Source: Cellulomonas sp. C5510
GTDB lineage: Bacteria; Actinomycetota; Actinomycetes; Actinomycetales; Cellulomonadaceae
Length of the DNA: 64,000 bases
Assembly: GCF_019797765.1 (NCBI RefSeq)
Contig: NZ_CP081862.1
Span: forward strand, 310,001-374,000
Direction: 5' to 3'
The translations under genes and the position numbers were made by a program. Position 1 is the first letter of the stretch. Every line of letters begins with the position of its first letter. Shown here piece by piece: positions 20,505-29,422 of this stretch. The notes under the pieces are model-generated. The model saw only the letters and a program-made list of their open reading frames with translations, was not told where the DNA came from and searched no databases.

Positions 20505-20852
20505 TCAGCGCAGGAGGTCGGCGATCGCCGCGAGACGGTCGGGGACGATGCTGAACCACGCCTCACGTCCCACCGGCTCCCGCACGAGCACACCGGCGTC
20601 GACCAGCATCGACACGTGGTGGCTGATCGTCGGGGAACGCAGCTCCAGCGCCGCCGCGAGGTCCTTGACCCGGGCGCGCCCGTCCGGGCTGTGGTGGACG
20701 AGGCTCAGCAGCTGCAGCCGGGTGGGGTCCGACACCGCCCGCAGCACGCTCGCGGTGCGCTCGGCCTCCTCGCGGGCGAGCACCAGCCGGACGGTGCGCA
20801 GCGGCGGCGCACCGGAGTCGGTGCGCCGCTCGCTGGCTGCGGAGGTCGGCAC
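20505..20852 (-). CDS. ArsR-family regulator without metal cysteines
   Basis: A 115-residue winged-helix protein (VSDPTRLQLLSLV; LRSPTISHHVSMLVDAGVLVRE). The position that carries CxC in arsenic sensors reads RARVKDL, and the protein has no cysteine at all, so it cannot sense arsenite by the usual thiol site. It may respond to another signal or bind constitutively. GTG 20852 has TACGCT six bases upstream on the minus strand, so it probably has its own leaderless promoter within the operon. The gene is followed by the diverged ArsR-ArsC fusion. Confidence 0.85.
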   Translation of the reverse strand: MPTSAASERRTDSGAPPLRTVRLVLAREEAERTASVLRAVSDPTRLQLLSLVHHSPDGRARVKDLAAALELRSPTISHHVSMLVDAGVLVREPVGREAWFSIVPDRLAAIADLLR

Positions 20853-20864
20853 CCATGGAGCGTA
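20853..20864 (-). promoter_or_regulatory. internal leaderless promoter
   Basis: TACGCT at 20864-20859 (minus strand) is exactly six bases from the GTG of the Cys-less arsR. This gives the last two genes of the operon a possible separate transcript. Confidence 0.45.
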
Positions 20865-20892
20865 CCTGCGCGTCGAGGGCCGGTCCCGGGGA

Positions 20893-21312
20893 TCAGCCCA
20901 CCGGCTGCACGCCGAGCTCGCTCAGCAGCACCTCGATGCGGCGGCGGATCTCGTCGCGGATCGGGCGGACCGACTCGATGCCCTGGCCTGCCGGGTCCTC
21001 CAGCGCCCAGTCCTCGTAGCGCTTCCCGGGGAAGATCGGGCAGGCGTCGCCGCAGCCCATCGTGATGACGACGTCGGACGCCTTCACCGCGTCCGTCGTG
21101 AGGACCTTGGGGCGCTCGGCGCGGATGTCGATGCCCTCCTCGAGCATCGCCTCCACGGCGACCGGGTTGATCTGCTCGGCGGGCATCGAGCCGGCGGAGC
21201 GGACCTCGACGGCGCCGCCGGACAGGTGCCGGAGGTAGCCGGCGGCCATCTGGGAGCGGCCGGCGTTGTGCACGCAGACGAACAGGGCGGAGGGCTTGGT
21301 GGTCTCGCTCAT
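20893..21312 (-). CDS. arsC: arsenate reductase ArsC (LMW phosphatase type)
   Basis: Reduces arsenate to arsenite. 139 residues: catalytic loop FVCVHNAGRSQ (C13, R19), the second cysteine pair in TMGCGDACPIFPG (C87, C91), and the Asp-Pro loop YEDWALEDPAG. This is the stand-alone form; two further copies in the locus are fused to ArsR-like domains. The electron donor could be thioredoxin (trxB is in the same operon) or mycothiol/mycoredoxin, which many actinobacterial ArsC proteins use. The ATG at 21312 has a GAGGAG site. Confidence 0.95.
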   Translation of the reverse strand: MSETTKPSALFVCVHNAGRSQMAAGYLRHLSGGAVEVRSAGSMPAEQINPVAVEAMLEEGIDIRAERPKVLTTDAVKASDVVITMGCGDACPIFPGKRYEDWALEDPAGQGIESVRPIRDEIRRRIEVLLSELGVQPVG

Positions 21313-21329
21313 GGGGTTCTCCTCGGGGA

Positions 21330-22358
21330 TCAGGCGGGGACGGTCAGGTCGGGCAGCAGGTCGGAGAGCAGGGCCCGCACGCGGCGGTCGATCTCGTCGC
21401 GGATCGCGCGCACCCCGGTGTCGGAGGCCAGGGCGGGGTCGCCGACGACCCAGTCCTCGTAGCGCTTGCCGGGCAGGACCGGGCAGGTGTCGCCGCAGCC
21501 CATGGTGATGACGACGTCGGCGGCGCGGACGGCGTCGTCGGTCAGCGGCTTGGGGAACGCCTCGGCGTCGGCCTCGAGCTCGGCGAGCAGCGGGCGGACC
21601 CCGGGGTGCACCTCGCCGGCGGGTGCGGAGCCCGCGGACCGCACGACGACGGCGTCGCCGGCGTAGTGGTGCAGGAGGGCGGCGGCCAGCTGGGACCGGC
21701 CCGCGTTGGCGACGCACACGAACAGGACCTGGGGGCGGTGCGGGGTCTGCGCCGCGGCCAGGGCGCGGGCGGCGTCGGTGAGACGCTGCCGGGCGAACCG
21801 CTCGGTGTTGACCACCAGGTGCGACCGGACCGCGGAGGACCGCGCCAGGCCGGTGTAGGACTCGCGGACCACGGTGAGCACCGCGGCGGGGTCGCGGTCC
21901 GGGAACGCGGCGGACAGCCGGTCCGCGATCCGGGTCAGCGCGGTCTCGGCGTCGGTCAGCCCGGTCAGCGGCGCGAGGTGCGCCGCCTCGGCCGCCGCCG
22001 GCGCGAACGAGTCCAGCAGGGTGGTGACGGCGCCGCGCAGCGCGGGCTGCACCCGGTAGTAGACCCAGGTCCCGCGCCGCTCGGCGGTCAGCAGACCGGC
22101 GTCCTTGAGCAGCTTCAGGTGGTGGGACACCGTCGGCTGGGAGACGTCGGCGACGGTGGCCAGGTCGCACACGCACGCCTCGCCGGTCGGGGACGTCGCG
22201 ATGAGCGACAGCATCCGCAGGCGCAGCGGGTCCCCGAGCACCTTGAGGGTGCGGGCGACCTGCGTCGCGGCGTCCAGGCCCATCGCGTGGTCGGCGGGCG
22301 AGGGCTGCTGGGCGCAGCCCTCGTCGACGACGGCGGCGGTGGGTGTCGTGGTGGTCAT
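21330..22358 (-). CDS. ArsR-ArsC fusion: repressor joined to arsenate reductase
   Basis: 342 residues. Residues 30-115 are a full ArsR domain with the C62-V-C64 metal site and HTH VSQPTVSHHLKLL. Residues 135-200 form the helical segment often found before actinobacterial ArsC (AAVLTVVRESYTGLARSSAVRSHLVV). Residues 208-340 are ArsC with FVCVANAGRSQ (C215), GCGDTCP (C288, C292) and EDWVVGDP. All key residues are present, so it could both sense arsenite and make it. The start overlaps the acr3 stop by four bases (ATGA), and the ribosome site lies within acr3. It sits between the exporter and a separate arsC. Confidence 0.9.
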   Translation of the reverse strand: MTTTTPTAAVVDEGCAQQPSPADHAMGLDAATQVARTLKVLGDPLRLRMLSLIATSPTGEACVCDLATVADVSQPTVSHHLKLLKDAGLLTAERRGTWVYYRVQPALRGAVTTLLDSFAPAAAEAAHLAPLTGLTDAETALTRIADRLSAAFPDRDPAAVLTVVRESYTGLARSSAVRSHLVVNTERFARQRLTDAARALAAAQTPHRPQVLFVCVANAGRSQLAAALLHHYAGDAVVVRSAGSAPAGEVHPGVRPLLAELEADAEAFPKPLTDDAVRAADVVITMGCGDTCPVLPGKRYEDWVVGDPALASDTGVRAIRDEIDRRVRALLSDLLPDLTVPA

Positions 22359-23464
22359 GAGCGGACCTCCTGCGGTGCGACGGCGGTGGCGGGACGAGCC
22401 GAGCCGGTGAACCAGCGCCGGCCGGCCCACAGGCTGACGTACACGAGGCCGACCAGGACCGGGACCTCGATGAGCGGTCCGACGACCCCGGCCAGTGCCT
22501 GGCCGGAGGTGGCGCCGAACGTGCCGATCGCGACGGCGATCGCGAGCTCGAAGTTGTTGCCCGCGGCGGTGAACGCCAGCGTGGTCGAGCGGGCGTACCC
22601 CAGGCCGAGACCCCGGCCCGCGAGCATGCCGACGCCCCACATCACGGCGAAGTACACGAGCAGGGGCAGCGCGATCCGCGCCACGTCCAGCGGCCGTGAG
22701 GTCACGGCATCGCCCTGCAGGGCGAAGAGCAGCACGATCGTGAACAGCAGCCCGTACAGCGCCCACGGCCCGATGCGCGGCACGAAGCGCTCCTCGTACC
22801 AGTCGCGCCCCCGGGTGCGCTCACCGACCCACCGCGAGGCGAACCCGGCGGCCAGCGGGATCCCCAGGAACACCAGCACGTTGACGGCGATCTGCCCGAT
22901 CGAGACGTCCAGCCCGGCGGTGTCCAGGCCGAGCCAGCCCGGCAGCACGCTCAGGTAGAACCAGCCGAGCAGGGAGAACGCCACGACCTGGAACACCGAG
23001 TTGATCGCGACCAGCACCGCGGCCGCCTCGCGGTCCCCGCACGCGAGGTCGTTCCAGATGACGACCATCGCGATGCAGCGCGCCAGGCCCACGATGATCA
23101 ACCCGGTGCGGTACTCGGGCAGGTCGGGCAGGAAGACCCACGCGAGGGCGAACATCAGCGCCGGCCCGACCACCCAGTTCAGCGCGAGCGAGCTCACCAG
23201 GAGCCGCGTGTCACCGGTGACCGCGGCGACGCGGTCGTAGCGGACCTTCGCCAGCACCGGGTACATCATCACCAGCAGGCCGAGCGCGATCGGCAGGGAG
23301 ATCCCTCCGACCTCGAGGTCGGCCAGCACGTCGCCCAGGGCCGGCACGAACCGCCCGAGCGCGAGACCGGCGACCATGGCGAGGCCGATCCACACCGCCA
23401 ACCAGCGGTCGAGCGTCGACAGCCGACCCCGGGTCTCCGTCAGGTCGGGCGCCTGCGCGCTCAT
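22355..23464 (-). CDS. acr3: arsenite efflux carrier Acr3
   Basis: Exports As(III) across the cytoplasmic membrane using the proton gradient. 369 residues, about ten membrane segments. The essential Acr3 cysteine is C130 in [19 protein letters not shown]. Other conserved stretches are [31 protein letters not shown] and [19 protein letters not shown]. The ATG at 23464 overlaps the trxB stop by four bases, so it is coupled in the operon trxB-acr3-arsRC-arsC. Confidence 0.96.
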   Translation of the reverse strand: MSAQAPDLTETRGRLSTLDRWLAVWIGLAMVAGLALGRFVPALGDVLADLEVGGISLPIALGLLVMMYPVLAKVRYDRVAAVTGDTRLLVSSLALNWVVGPALMFALAWVFLPDLPEYRTGLIIVGLARCIAMVVIWNDLACGDREAAAVLVAINSVFQVVAFSLLGWFYLSVLPGWLGLDTAGLDVSIGQIAVNVLVFLGIPLAAGFASRWVGERTRGRDWYEERFVPRIGPWALYGLLFTIVLLFALQGDAVTSRPLDVARIALPLLVYFAVMWGVGMLAGRGLGLGYARSTTLAFTAAGNNFELAIAVAIGTFGATSGQALAGVVGPLIEVPVLVGLVYVSLWAGRRWFTGSARPATAVAPQEVRS

Positions 23465-24516
23465 CGGGCCACCGCCGCGGTGGCGGTGTCGGCGCCCTGG
23501 GCGGCGAGGACCTCGCCGGTGTCGATGTCGGCGTTCTCGATGGCGGCGGGGATGTCGGTGGGGGAGGCGGGGTCGACGTCGGCGAGCGCGGCGAGGTAGT
23601 GCTGGGCGTCCAGGGCGGCGGCGCAGCCGGAGCCGGCGGCGGTGATGGCCTGCCGGTAGGTGTGGTCGACCGCGTCTCCGGCGGCGAACACCCCGGGCTG
23701 GGTGGTGCGGGTGGAGCGGCCCTCGACCACGATGTACCCGTTGTCGTCCAGGTCGACCTGCCCGACCAGCAGCTCGGTGCGCGGGACGTGCCCGATCGCG
23801 ACGAACACCCCGGTGGCGCCGTGCTCGCGGGTCTGCCCGGTGAGGGTGTCGCGCAGCGTGACGCCGGTGACCTTGTCCTGGCCGTGGATCGCGACGACCT
23901 CGCTGTTCCAGGCGAAGGAGATCTTCGGGTCGTTCTTGGCGCGGTCGGCCATGATCTTGGAGGCCCGCAGCTCGTCGCGGCGGTGCACGATCGTGACGGA
24001 CTTGCCGAACCGGGTCAGGAACGTGGCCTCCTCGACCGCGGAGTCCCCGCCGCCGACCACGATGATGTCCTGGTCACGGAAGAAGAACCCGTCGCAGGTC
24101 GCGCACCAGGACACCCCGCGCCCGGACAGCCGCTTCTCGTCGGCCAGCCCGAGCTCGCGGTAGGCCGACCCGGTGGCCAGGATCACCGCGCGGGCACGCA
24201 CGGTCTGCCCGCCGCCGGTCACGATCGTCTTGACCGGCCCGGCCAGGTCGACCTCGACCGCGTCGTCCCACAGCACCTGCGCACCGAACCGCTCGGCCTG
24301 CTGCTGCAGGTTGTCCATCAGGTCCGGGCCCAGGATCCCCTCGGGGAACCCCGGGAAGTTCTCCACGTCCGTGGTCGTCATCAACGCACCACCGGCGGTC
24401 ACCGACCCCGCGATGACGTAGGGGGCCAGACCCGCGCGCGCCGCGTAGATCGCGGCGGTGTACCCGGCGGGGCCAGAACCGACGATGACGATGTCGCGGA
24501 GCTCTTGGTTCGACAT
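23461..24516 (-). CDS. trxB: thioredoxin reductase
   Basis: NADPH-dependent flavoenzyme that reduces thioredoxin, 351 residues. FAD loop [20 protein letters not shown], redox pair C138-A-T-C141 in [15 protein letters not shown] loop [12 protein letters not shown], and the C-terminal FAD motif [13 protein letters not shown]. As first gene of the arsenic operon it probably supplies reductant for ArsC or for the small redox protein at 13070. The ATG at 24516 is the conserved start; six codons upstream is an in-frame ATG (24534) that lies within the operator-like site. No dedicated thioredoxin gene is adjacent. Confidence 0.95.
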   Translation of the reverse strand: MSNQELRDIVIVGSGPAGYTAAIYAARAGLAPYVIAGSVTAGGALMTTTDVENFPGFPEGILGPDLMDNLQQQAERFGAQVLWDDAVEVDLAGPVKTIVTGGGQTVRARAVILATGSAYRELGLADEKRLSGRGVSWCATCDGFFFRDQDIIVVGGGDSAVEEATFLTRFGKSVTIVHRRDELRASKIMADRAKNDPKISFAWNSEVVAIHGQDKVTGVTLRDTLTGQTREHGATGVFVAIGHVPRTELLVGQVDLDDNGYIVVEGRSTRTTQPGVFAAGDAVDHTYRQAITAAGSGCAAALDAQHYLAALADVDPASPTDIPAAIENADIDTGEVLAAQGADTATAAVAR

Positions 24517-24545
24517 GTCTCTATGTTGACACATGTCGATGCAAG
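24517..24545 (-). promoter_or_regulatory. operator-like site before the trxB-acr3-ars operon
   Basis: On the plus strand TTGACA-CA-TGTCGA (24526-24539) is an imperfect palindrome. On the minus strand it reads ATCGAC-N4-GTCAAC, sharing the left half with the ATCGAC-N4-GTCGAT operators at 10524 and 10578. This suggests the same cysteine-bearing ArsR family member acts here. Weaker match; binding is inferred. Confidence 0.45.
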
Positions 24546-24601
24546 AGGGAACCGGTGGGACCGTGCACGTGTCGCCGTGCTCGGCCGCGGGATCCCGGCG
24601 G

Positions 24602-26194
24602 TCAGTGCTCCCGCTGCGTGTACGCCGGCACGTGCTCGGCCCGCGCGGCTGCCGCGAGCGCCCGCACCTGCGCCCGGTCCACCTTGCCGGTGCCCGTCGT
24701 CGGCAGCTCCGTCAGCAGCACGAGCCGGCGCGGCAGCTTGTGGCGCCCGACGGAGCGGGCCGCGTGCTCCCGCAGCTCGGCGAGGTCCGGCACGGTGCCG
24801 GGCGCCGGCACGACGACGGCGGTGACGGTCTCCCCCCACACCTCGTCCGGGAGGCCGACGACGGCGCACGCCCCCACGCCGGGTCCGCCCTCCAGCGCCG
24901 CCTCGACCTCGGACGGGTGCACCTTCTCCCCGCCGGTGTTGATGACATCGCCGATCCGGCCGCGGATGCGGTAGCTGCCGTCGGCGTCCCGGACCGCGAC
25001 GTCGCCCGTGCGCAGCCAGCCGGGCTCCGGGAACGCCCGCGCCGTCGCGTCGGGGTCGCGCCAGTAGCCGCTCGTGACCTGCGGCCCTGAGACCCAGAGC
25101 TCCCCGGCCGTGCCGGGCCTGTCGACGTCCGCACCCGTGGCCGGGTCGACCAGCCGGAGCCGGATGTGCGCGAGCGGCAGCCCGACGGTGGTGCCGCGCT
25201 CGCGGACCCGGCCCCGCGGCACGCAGGTGCACGCCGGCGCGGTCTCGGTCATGCCCCACGACTGCTGGAGCGGGACGCCGCGCTCGAGGAACCGGTGCAG
25301 CAGCGTCTCGGGCAGCGGTGCGCCGCCGACGAGCGCCGTGCGCAGGCTGGTCAGGTCGAGGGCGTCGAACCACGGCGAGCGGGCCAGTGCCGCGTACATC
25401 GCCGGGACGCCGAACAGCGACGTGACGCGGTGCCGCGCGATGTCGTGCAGCACGTCGTCGGCGTCGAACGCGCGTCGGACGACGGCCCGGCCGCCGGTCG
25501 CGAGCGTGCGGAGCGTCAGGCCGTTCAGGCCGCCGATGTGCGACATCGGGGCGACCGCGAGCGTCGTGCCGCCGCGGCCGGTCCGGAAGGCGGCGTCCGC
25601 GCCGACGGCGCTCCACCAGAGGTTGGCGTGCGTGAGGACGACACCCTTGGGGCGCCCGGAGGAGCCGGAGGTGAACAGCAGCAGCGCGGTGTCGTCGGCC
25701 CGCGCGCCGCCGACGGTACCGGGGTCGTCGCCCGCGAGCAGCGCCGACCACCGCTGCCACGAGCCGTCGACCGCGACGGGCGTGCCGGCGAGGGGGTCGT
25801 CGTCGACCTGCACGCGCACGACGCGGGGGCCGCCGCGCCACGCCGCGACGGCGTCGACGTGGGCCGGCTCGGCGATGACGGCGGCCGGCTCGCACCGGTC
25901 GAGCAGCACCGCGAGCTCGGCGGGCGCGCTGCGGAAGCCGAGGGGCACGGCCACCGCGCGCAGCGGTGCGCACGCCAGGACGGTCAGCAGCAGCGAGGCG
26001 CTGTTGCGGCCGACGTGCACCACCCGGTCGCCCCGTGCGACCCCCGCCCGGGCGAGCGCCGCCGCGAGCGTGCGGACCTGCCGCGCGAGGTCACCGGCGG
26101 AGGTGGTCGCCGTGCCGTAGACGAGGCTCGGCGTGGCGGGCTGGTGCGCAGCGACCTGCTCGAGCGCCGCGGCGGTGCTCAGGTCGACGTGCAT
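24602..26194 (-). CDS. AMP-forming acyl-CoA ligase (FadK/CaiC-like)
   Basis: Activates a carboxylic acid to its CoA thioester through an acyl-adenylate. 530 residues with the A3 loop [22 protein letters not shown]5 [13 protein letters not shown]7 [22 protein letters not shown]'s region, A8 [16 protein letters not shown], and the catalytic C-terminal Lys in [12 protein letters not shown]. The short N-terminus sets it apart from Acs. The ATG at 26194 has a GGAGGA site. It is the last gene of a minus-strand set with the MFS carrier and CoA-transferase. Substrate unknown; the neighbourhood suggests a short or unsaturated acid. Confidence 0.88.
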   Translation of the reverse strand: MHVDLSTAAALEQVAAHQPATPSLVYGTATTSAGDLARQVRTLAAALARAGVARGDRVVHVGRNSASLLLTVLACAPLRAVAVPLGFRSAPAELAVLLDRCEPAAVIAEPAHVDAVAAWRGGPRVVRVQVDDDPLAGTPVAVDGSWQRWSALLAGDDPGTVGGARADDTALLLFTSGSSGRPKGVVLTHANLWWSAVGADAAFRTGRGGTTLAVAPMSHIGGLNGLTLRTLATGGRAVVRRAFDADDVLHDIARHRVTSLFGVPAMYAALARSPWFDALDLTSLRTALVGGAPLPETLLHRFLERGVPLQQSWGMTETAPACTCVPRGRVRERGTTVGLPLAHIRLRLVDPATGADVDRPGTAGELWVSGPQVTSGYWRDPDATARAFPEPGWLRTGDVAVRDADGSYRIRGRIGDVINTGGEKVHPSEVEAALEGGPGVGACAVVGLPDEVWGETVTAVVVPAPGTVPDLAELREHAARSVGRHKLPRRLVLLTELPTTGTGKVDRAQVRALAAAARAEHVPAYTQREH

Positions 26195-26264
26195 CGGTCC
26201 TCCGGGTGCGGGACGGCCGGCCCGGCCCACGGGGGTGGGGGCCGGGCCGGCCGGGTCCATCGGG

Positions 26265-27539
26265 TCAGCGGGCCACGGCGGGGGCGGGTGCCGGGGCCGG
26301 CGAGGCCGCGGACATCCGCTCGAGGTGGGCGCGCTGGATGCGGCGGAACAGGGTGGCCAGGCCGGCGCCGACGACGGCGAGCACGATGGCGATGACGAAC
26401 GGGACGGTGAAGTCGCCGTCACGCTCGGCCGCCATGCCCGACGCCAGGCGCGGCGCGAAGAACGCCGACACCGAGTAGGCGACGAACACCATCGCGTAGT
26501 TCACGCCCTGGTACCGCGGGCCGAAGTTGGTCATCGTCAGTGCCGGGAAGACGCCCATGACACCACCGAAGCACAGACCCAGGCCGATGATGCCGATCGC
26601 GAAGCCGACGGTCGAGCCGACGGTGACGAGGACCAGCAGGCAGAGCGCGACGACGCCGTAGATGATCGTCAGCGCCGTGGTGTAGCCCAGGCGGTCGGAG
26701 ACGGCGCCCCACACCACGCGGCCGAGTGCGTTGCAGGCGGAGTACACCGACACGAACACGGCGGCGGTCGCCGCGGTGAGGCCGAACATGTTCTGGCCGA
26801 TCGGCGACGCGTTGGAGGCGATCATGAGGCCCGAGAACGCGCCGAACGCCATCATGACGAAGATCGCCCAGAACGCCGGCGTGGCCAGGGTGCGCTTCCA
26901 GGTCACGGCGAGCGCCGGGCGCCCGGCCGGCGGGGTCCAGCCGGCGGGTGCGTACCCGACCGGCGCGGCCCGCAGGAAGAACGAGGCCACGACGACGACC
27001 ACCGCGTAGACCGAGCCCATCCACACGAACGCGGAGCGCACGCCCGGGCCGGCGATGATCGCGTTGGCGACGGGCGCCGCGATCACGGACGCCGCCCCCA
27101 TGCCGCCGGTGATGAGGCCGGCCGCCATGCCGCGGCGGTCCGGGAACAGCTTCATCGTGTTGCCGAGGCAGCCGGAGTACGCCAGGCCCTGCCCGAGGCC
27201 GGCGAGCACGCCGTACGACAGGTACAGGGCGGTGAGCGAGGTGGCCGCGCCGGTCAGCGCGAAACCGGCCGCGAACATGAGGCCGCCGACCAGCACGAGC
27301 CAGCGGGTCCAGCCGCGGTCGGTGAGGATGCCGCCCACGATCATCGGGATCGGGCCGACCGCCGCGTTGATGGTGAAGGCCATCATCACCTGCGGCATGG
27401 TCCAGCCGTGCGTCGCGCTGAGCGGGCCGGCGAGCACGGAGAACGCGTAGATGGCGCCGGTGCACATGAGCACGGCGACGGAGGACCAGAGCACGGCCCA
27501 GCGGTTGATGGTGGGGGGCGACGACGTCGTCGAGGTCAT
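26265..27539 (-). CDS. MFS transporter, oxalate/formate-antiporter (OxlT) type
   Basis: 424 residues with twelve hydrophobic segments. It belongs to the OxlT-like MFS group, as judged from WTMPQVMMAFTINAAVGPIPMIVGGILTDR's opening region, GLGQGLAYSGCLGNTMKLFPDRRGMAAGL, and GRVVWGAVSDRLGY in the second half. These carriers exchange or import small organic acids. The C-terminal Ala/Pro tail is unstructured. Lying between the acyl-CoA ligase and the CoA-transferase, it is likely to import the acid they activate, or to exchange it for the reduced product. Start ATG 27539 has a GGAAAGG site. Confidence 0.9.
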   Translation of the reverse strand: MTSTTSSPPTINRWAVLWSSVAVLMCTGAIYAFSVLAGPLSATHGWTMPQVMMAFTINAAVGPIPMIVGGILTDRGWTRWLVLVGGLMFAAGFALTGAATSLTALYLSYGVLAGLGQGLAYSGCLGNTMKLFPDRRGMAAGLITGGMGAASVIAAPVANAIIAGPGVRSAFVWMGSVYAVVVVVASFFLRAAPVGYAPAGWTPPAGRPALAVTWKRTLATPAFWAIFVMMAFGAFSGLMIASNASPIGQNMFGLTAATAAVFVSVYSACNALGRVVWGAVSDRLGYTTALTIIYGVVALCLLVLVTVGSTVGFAIGIIGLGLCFGGVMGVFPALTMTNFGPRYQGVNYAMVFVAYSVSAFFAPRLASGMAAERDGDFTVPFVIAIVLAVVGAGLATLFRRIQRAHLERMSAASPAPAPAPAVAR

Positions 27540-27622
27540 GGGGGGTGTGCCTTTCCGGCGAGTGCGGTTGACGCGGGAGAGGTGGTGCGGGTGGTGCGGG
27601 GGCGTGGTGCCCCGGGGCGGGG

Positions 27623-29179
27623 TCAGCCGACGATGTCGGCCAGCCCGCCCCACTTCTCGGAGAACAGGCCGGCGGGCATCGTCCGCAGGTCCTCGGCGAC
27701 GTCGGGGACGAAGTCCATCTGGTCGAGCACGTCGCGCTGCAGGTCGATCCCGGGGGCGACCTCGGTGACCGTCATGCGGCCGTCGCGCAGCTCGAGCACG
27801 GCACGTTCGGTCACGTAGAGCACGCGCTGGCCGGCCTTCGTGGCGACCGCCCCGGAGAACGTGATCTGCTCGACGTCGGCCAGGAACTTGCGGGCACGGC
27901 CCTCGGTGACGATCCGCAGGGTGCCGTCCACGACCTCGGTCTCGAGGCCGCCGGCGGTGAACGTGCCGGCGAACACCAGGGTGCGGGCGGACTGGGAGAT
28001 GTTGATGAACCCGCCGCAGCCCGCGACGCGGCTGCCGAACTTCGACACGTTGACGTTGCCGTGGGCGTCGGTCTGCGCGAGGCCGAGCACCGCGACGTCG
28101 AGGCCGCCGCCGTCGTAGAAGTCGAACTGCGCGTGGTGGTCGACGAGCGCCTCGGGGTTCCAGGAGTGGCCGAAGTCCTTCAGGCCCGCGGGCACGCCGC
28201 CGACGGCACCGGCCTCGGTGGTCCCCAGGATCAGGTCGCTGACGCCCTCCTCCGCGGTGACCGAGCCGACGTCGCAGGGGATGCCGACGCCGAGGTTGAG
28301 CACGGCGCCCCGGCGCAGCTCCATGGCCGCGCGGCGCGCGATGACCTTGCGCTCGCCCAGGGGGATCGAGGCGACGCTCGACAGCGGCACGCGCAGCTGG
28401 CCGGAGAACGACGGGTTGTAGTGCGTGTTCTCGGTCTGGAAGTGGTTCTCCGGCTCCGAGACGACGATGTAGTCGACCAGCAGGCCGGGGACCTTGACGT
28501 CGTTGGGGTCGAGCGAGCCGGCCTCGGCCACGGACTCGACCTGCGCGATGACGATGCCGCCCGAGTTGTGCACGGCCTGCGCGATGGGCAGGACCTCCAT
28601 CTTGAGGCCCTCCTTGCTCATCGTGAGGTTGCCGTGGGTGTCCGCGACGGTGCCGCGGACCAGACCGACCTGGATCGGGAACGAGGGGTAGAACAGCCAC
28701 TCCTCGCCGGCGAGCTCGATCACCTGGACGTAGTCCTCGGTGGTGCAGGCGGACATCCGCGCGCCCTCGACCCGCGGGTCGACGAACGTGCCGAGCCCGA
28801 CCTTGGTGACGACGCCGGGCCGGTGCGCGGCGATCTCCCGGTAGAGCTGCGTGATGACGCCCTGCGGCAGGTTGTAGGCCTCCACGGCGTCCTCGGAGAT
28901 GAGCTGCGCGAACGCGGGGGAGGCGATCGCGATGCCGCCCATCCAGCGCTTCACCAGGCCGCGGTGGCCCCAGTGGCTCATGCCCTTGTCGCGGCGGTTG
29001 CCGACCGCGCTGGCGTGCACGACGTGCAGGGCGCTCGGCGCCCCGGTCGCGAGGAAGCGCCGCTCGACCGCGGCCATCGTCTCCTCGTTCACGCACGACA
29101 GGCCGAAGCCGGACAGGGCCACGGTGGCGCCGTCCGGGATCAGGGCGGCGGCTTCCTCGGCAGTGATGATCTGGGCCAC
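27623..29179 (-). CDS. class I acyl-CoA:carboxylate CoA-transferase (YdiF/Pct-like)
   Basis: Swaps CoA between an acyl-CoA and a free acid. 518 residues, the fused alpha-beta form like propionate CoA-transferase and E. coli YdiF. The first domain has SGFGLSCVNEE and GTFVDPR. The second has the catalytic-Glu motif GTTEAGAVGG (E322) and GVGIPCDV. With a dehydrogenase/reductase next door it could recycle CoA from product to incoming substrate without ATP, as CarA does in caffeate reduction. The GTG start at 29179 follows AAGGAG. It is transcribed divergently from the dehydrogenase. Confidence 0.92.
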   Translation of the reverse strand: MAQIITAEEAAALIPDGATVALSGFGLSCVNEETMAAVERRFLATGAPSALHVVHASAVGNRRDKGMSHWGHRGLVKRWMGGIAIASPAFAQLISEDAVEAYNLPQGVITQLYREIAAHRPGVVTKVGLGTFVDPRVEGARMSACTTEDYVQVIELAGEEWLFYPSFPIQVGLVRGTVADTHGNLTMSKEGLKMEVLPIAQAVHNSGGIVIAQVESVAEAGSLDPNDVKVPGLLVDYIVVSEPENHFQTENTHYNPSFSGQLRVPLSSVASIPLGERKVIARRAAMELRRGAVLNLGVGIPCDVGSVTAEEGVSDLILGTTEAGAVGGVPAGLKDFGHSWNPEALVDHHAQFDFYDGGGLDVAVLGLAQTDAHGNVNVSKFGSRVAGCGGFINISQSARTLVFAGTFTAGGLETEVVDGTLRIVTEGRARKFLADVEQITFSGAVATKAGQRVLYVTERAVLELRDGRMTVTEVAPGIDLQRDVLDQMDFVPDVAEDLRTMPAGLFSEKWGGLADIVG

Positions 29180-29212
29180 GGGCGGACTCCTTCGTCGGCA
29201 GGACGCTGCACC

Positions 29213-29319
29213 GCCGACTATTTCGGACCGGGGCAGTCGGTAATTGGGACCATCGTCCCCGAGGTCGTCGGACAATTTCGGACTGCCGGAGTCGGTAATT
29301 GGGACGATGGTCCCCGCAC
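29213..29319. promoter_or_regulatory. bidirectional control region with two GGGAC-N4-GTCCC sites
   Basis: Two related units of about 46 bases lie between the CoA-transferase and the dehydrogenase. Each contains TTTCGGAC, then AGTCGGTAATT, then a palindrome: GGGACCATCGTCCC (29246-29259) and GGGACGATGGTCCC (29301-29314). The palindromes are exact reverse complements of each other with centres 55 bases apart, about five helical turns. GTAATT may serve as a -10. Candidate binders are a DosR/DevR-type regulator (core GGGAC-N4-GTCCC) or the TetR at 34025. The repeats are directly visible; regulator identity is inferred. Confidence 0.7.
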
Positions 29320-29422
29320 GGCGCGCGACGCCCGGCCCACGATGGATCCAGCGCGGGCCGCGAGCCCGCCCATCCCCGGACGCGACGACGCGCCGGCGCC
29401 ACCACCAGGAGGGTGCAGCACC

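Noticed and set aside
20483..20593. Longer N-terminus of the diverged ArsR-ArsC fusion
   Set aside because: It overlaps the upstream arsR by 89 bases and encodes no conserved residues.
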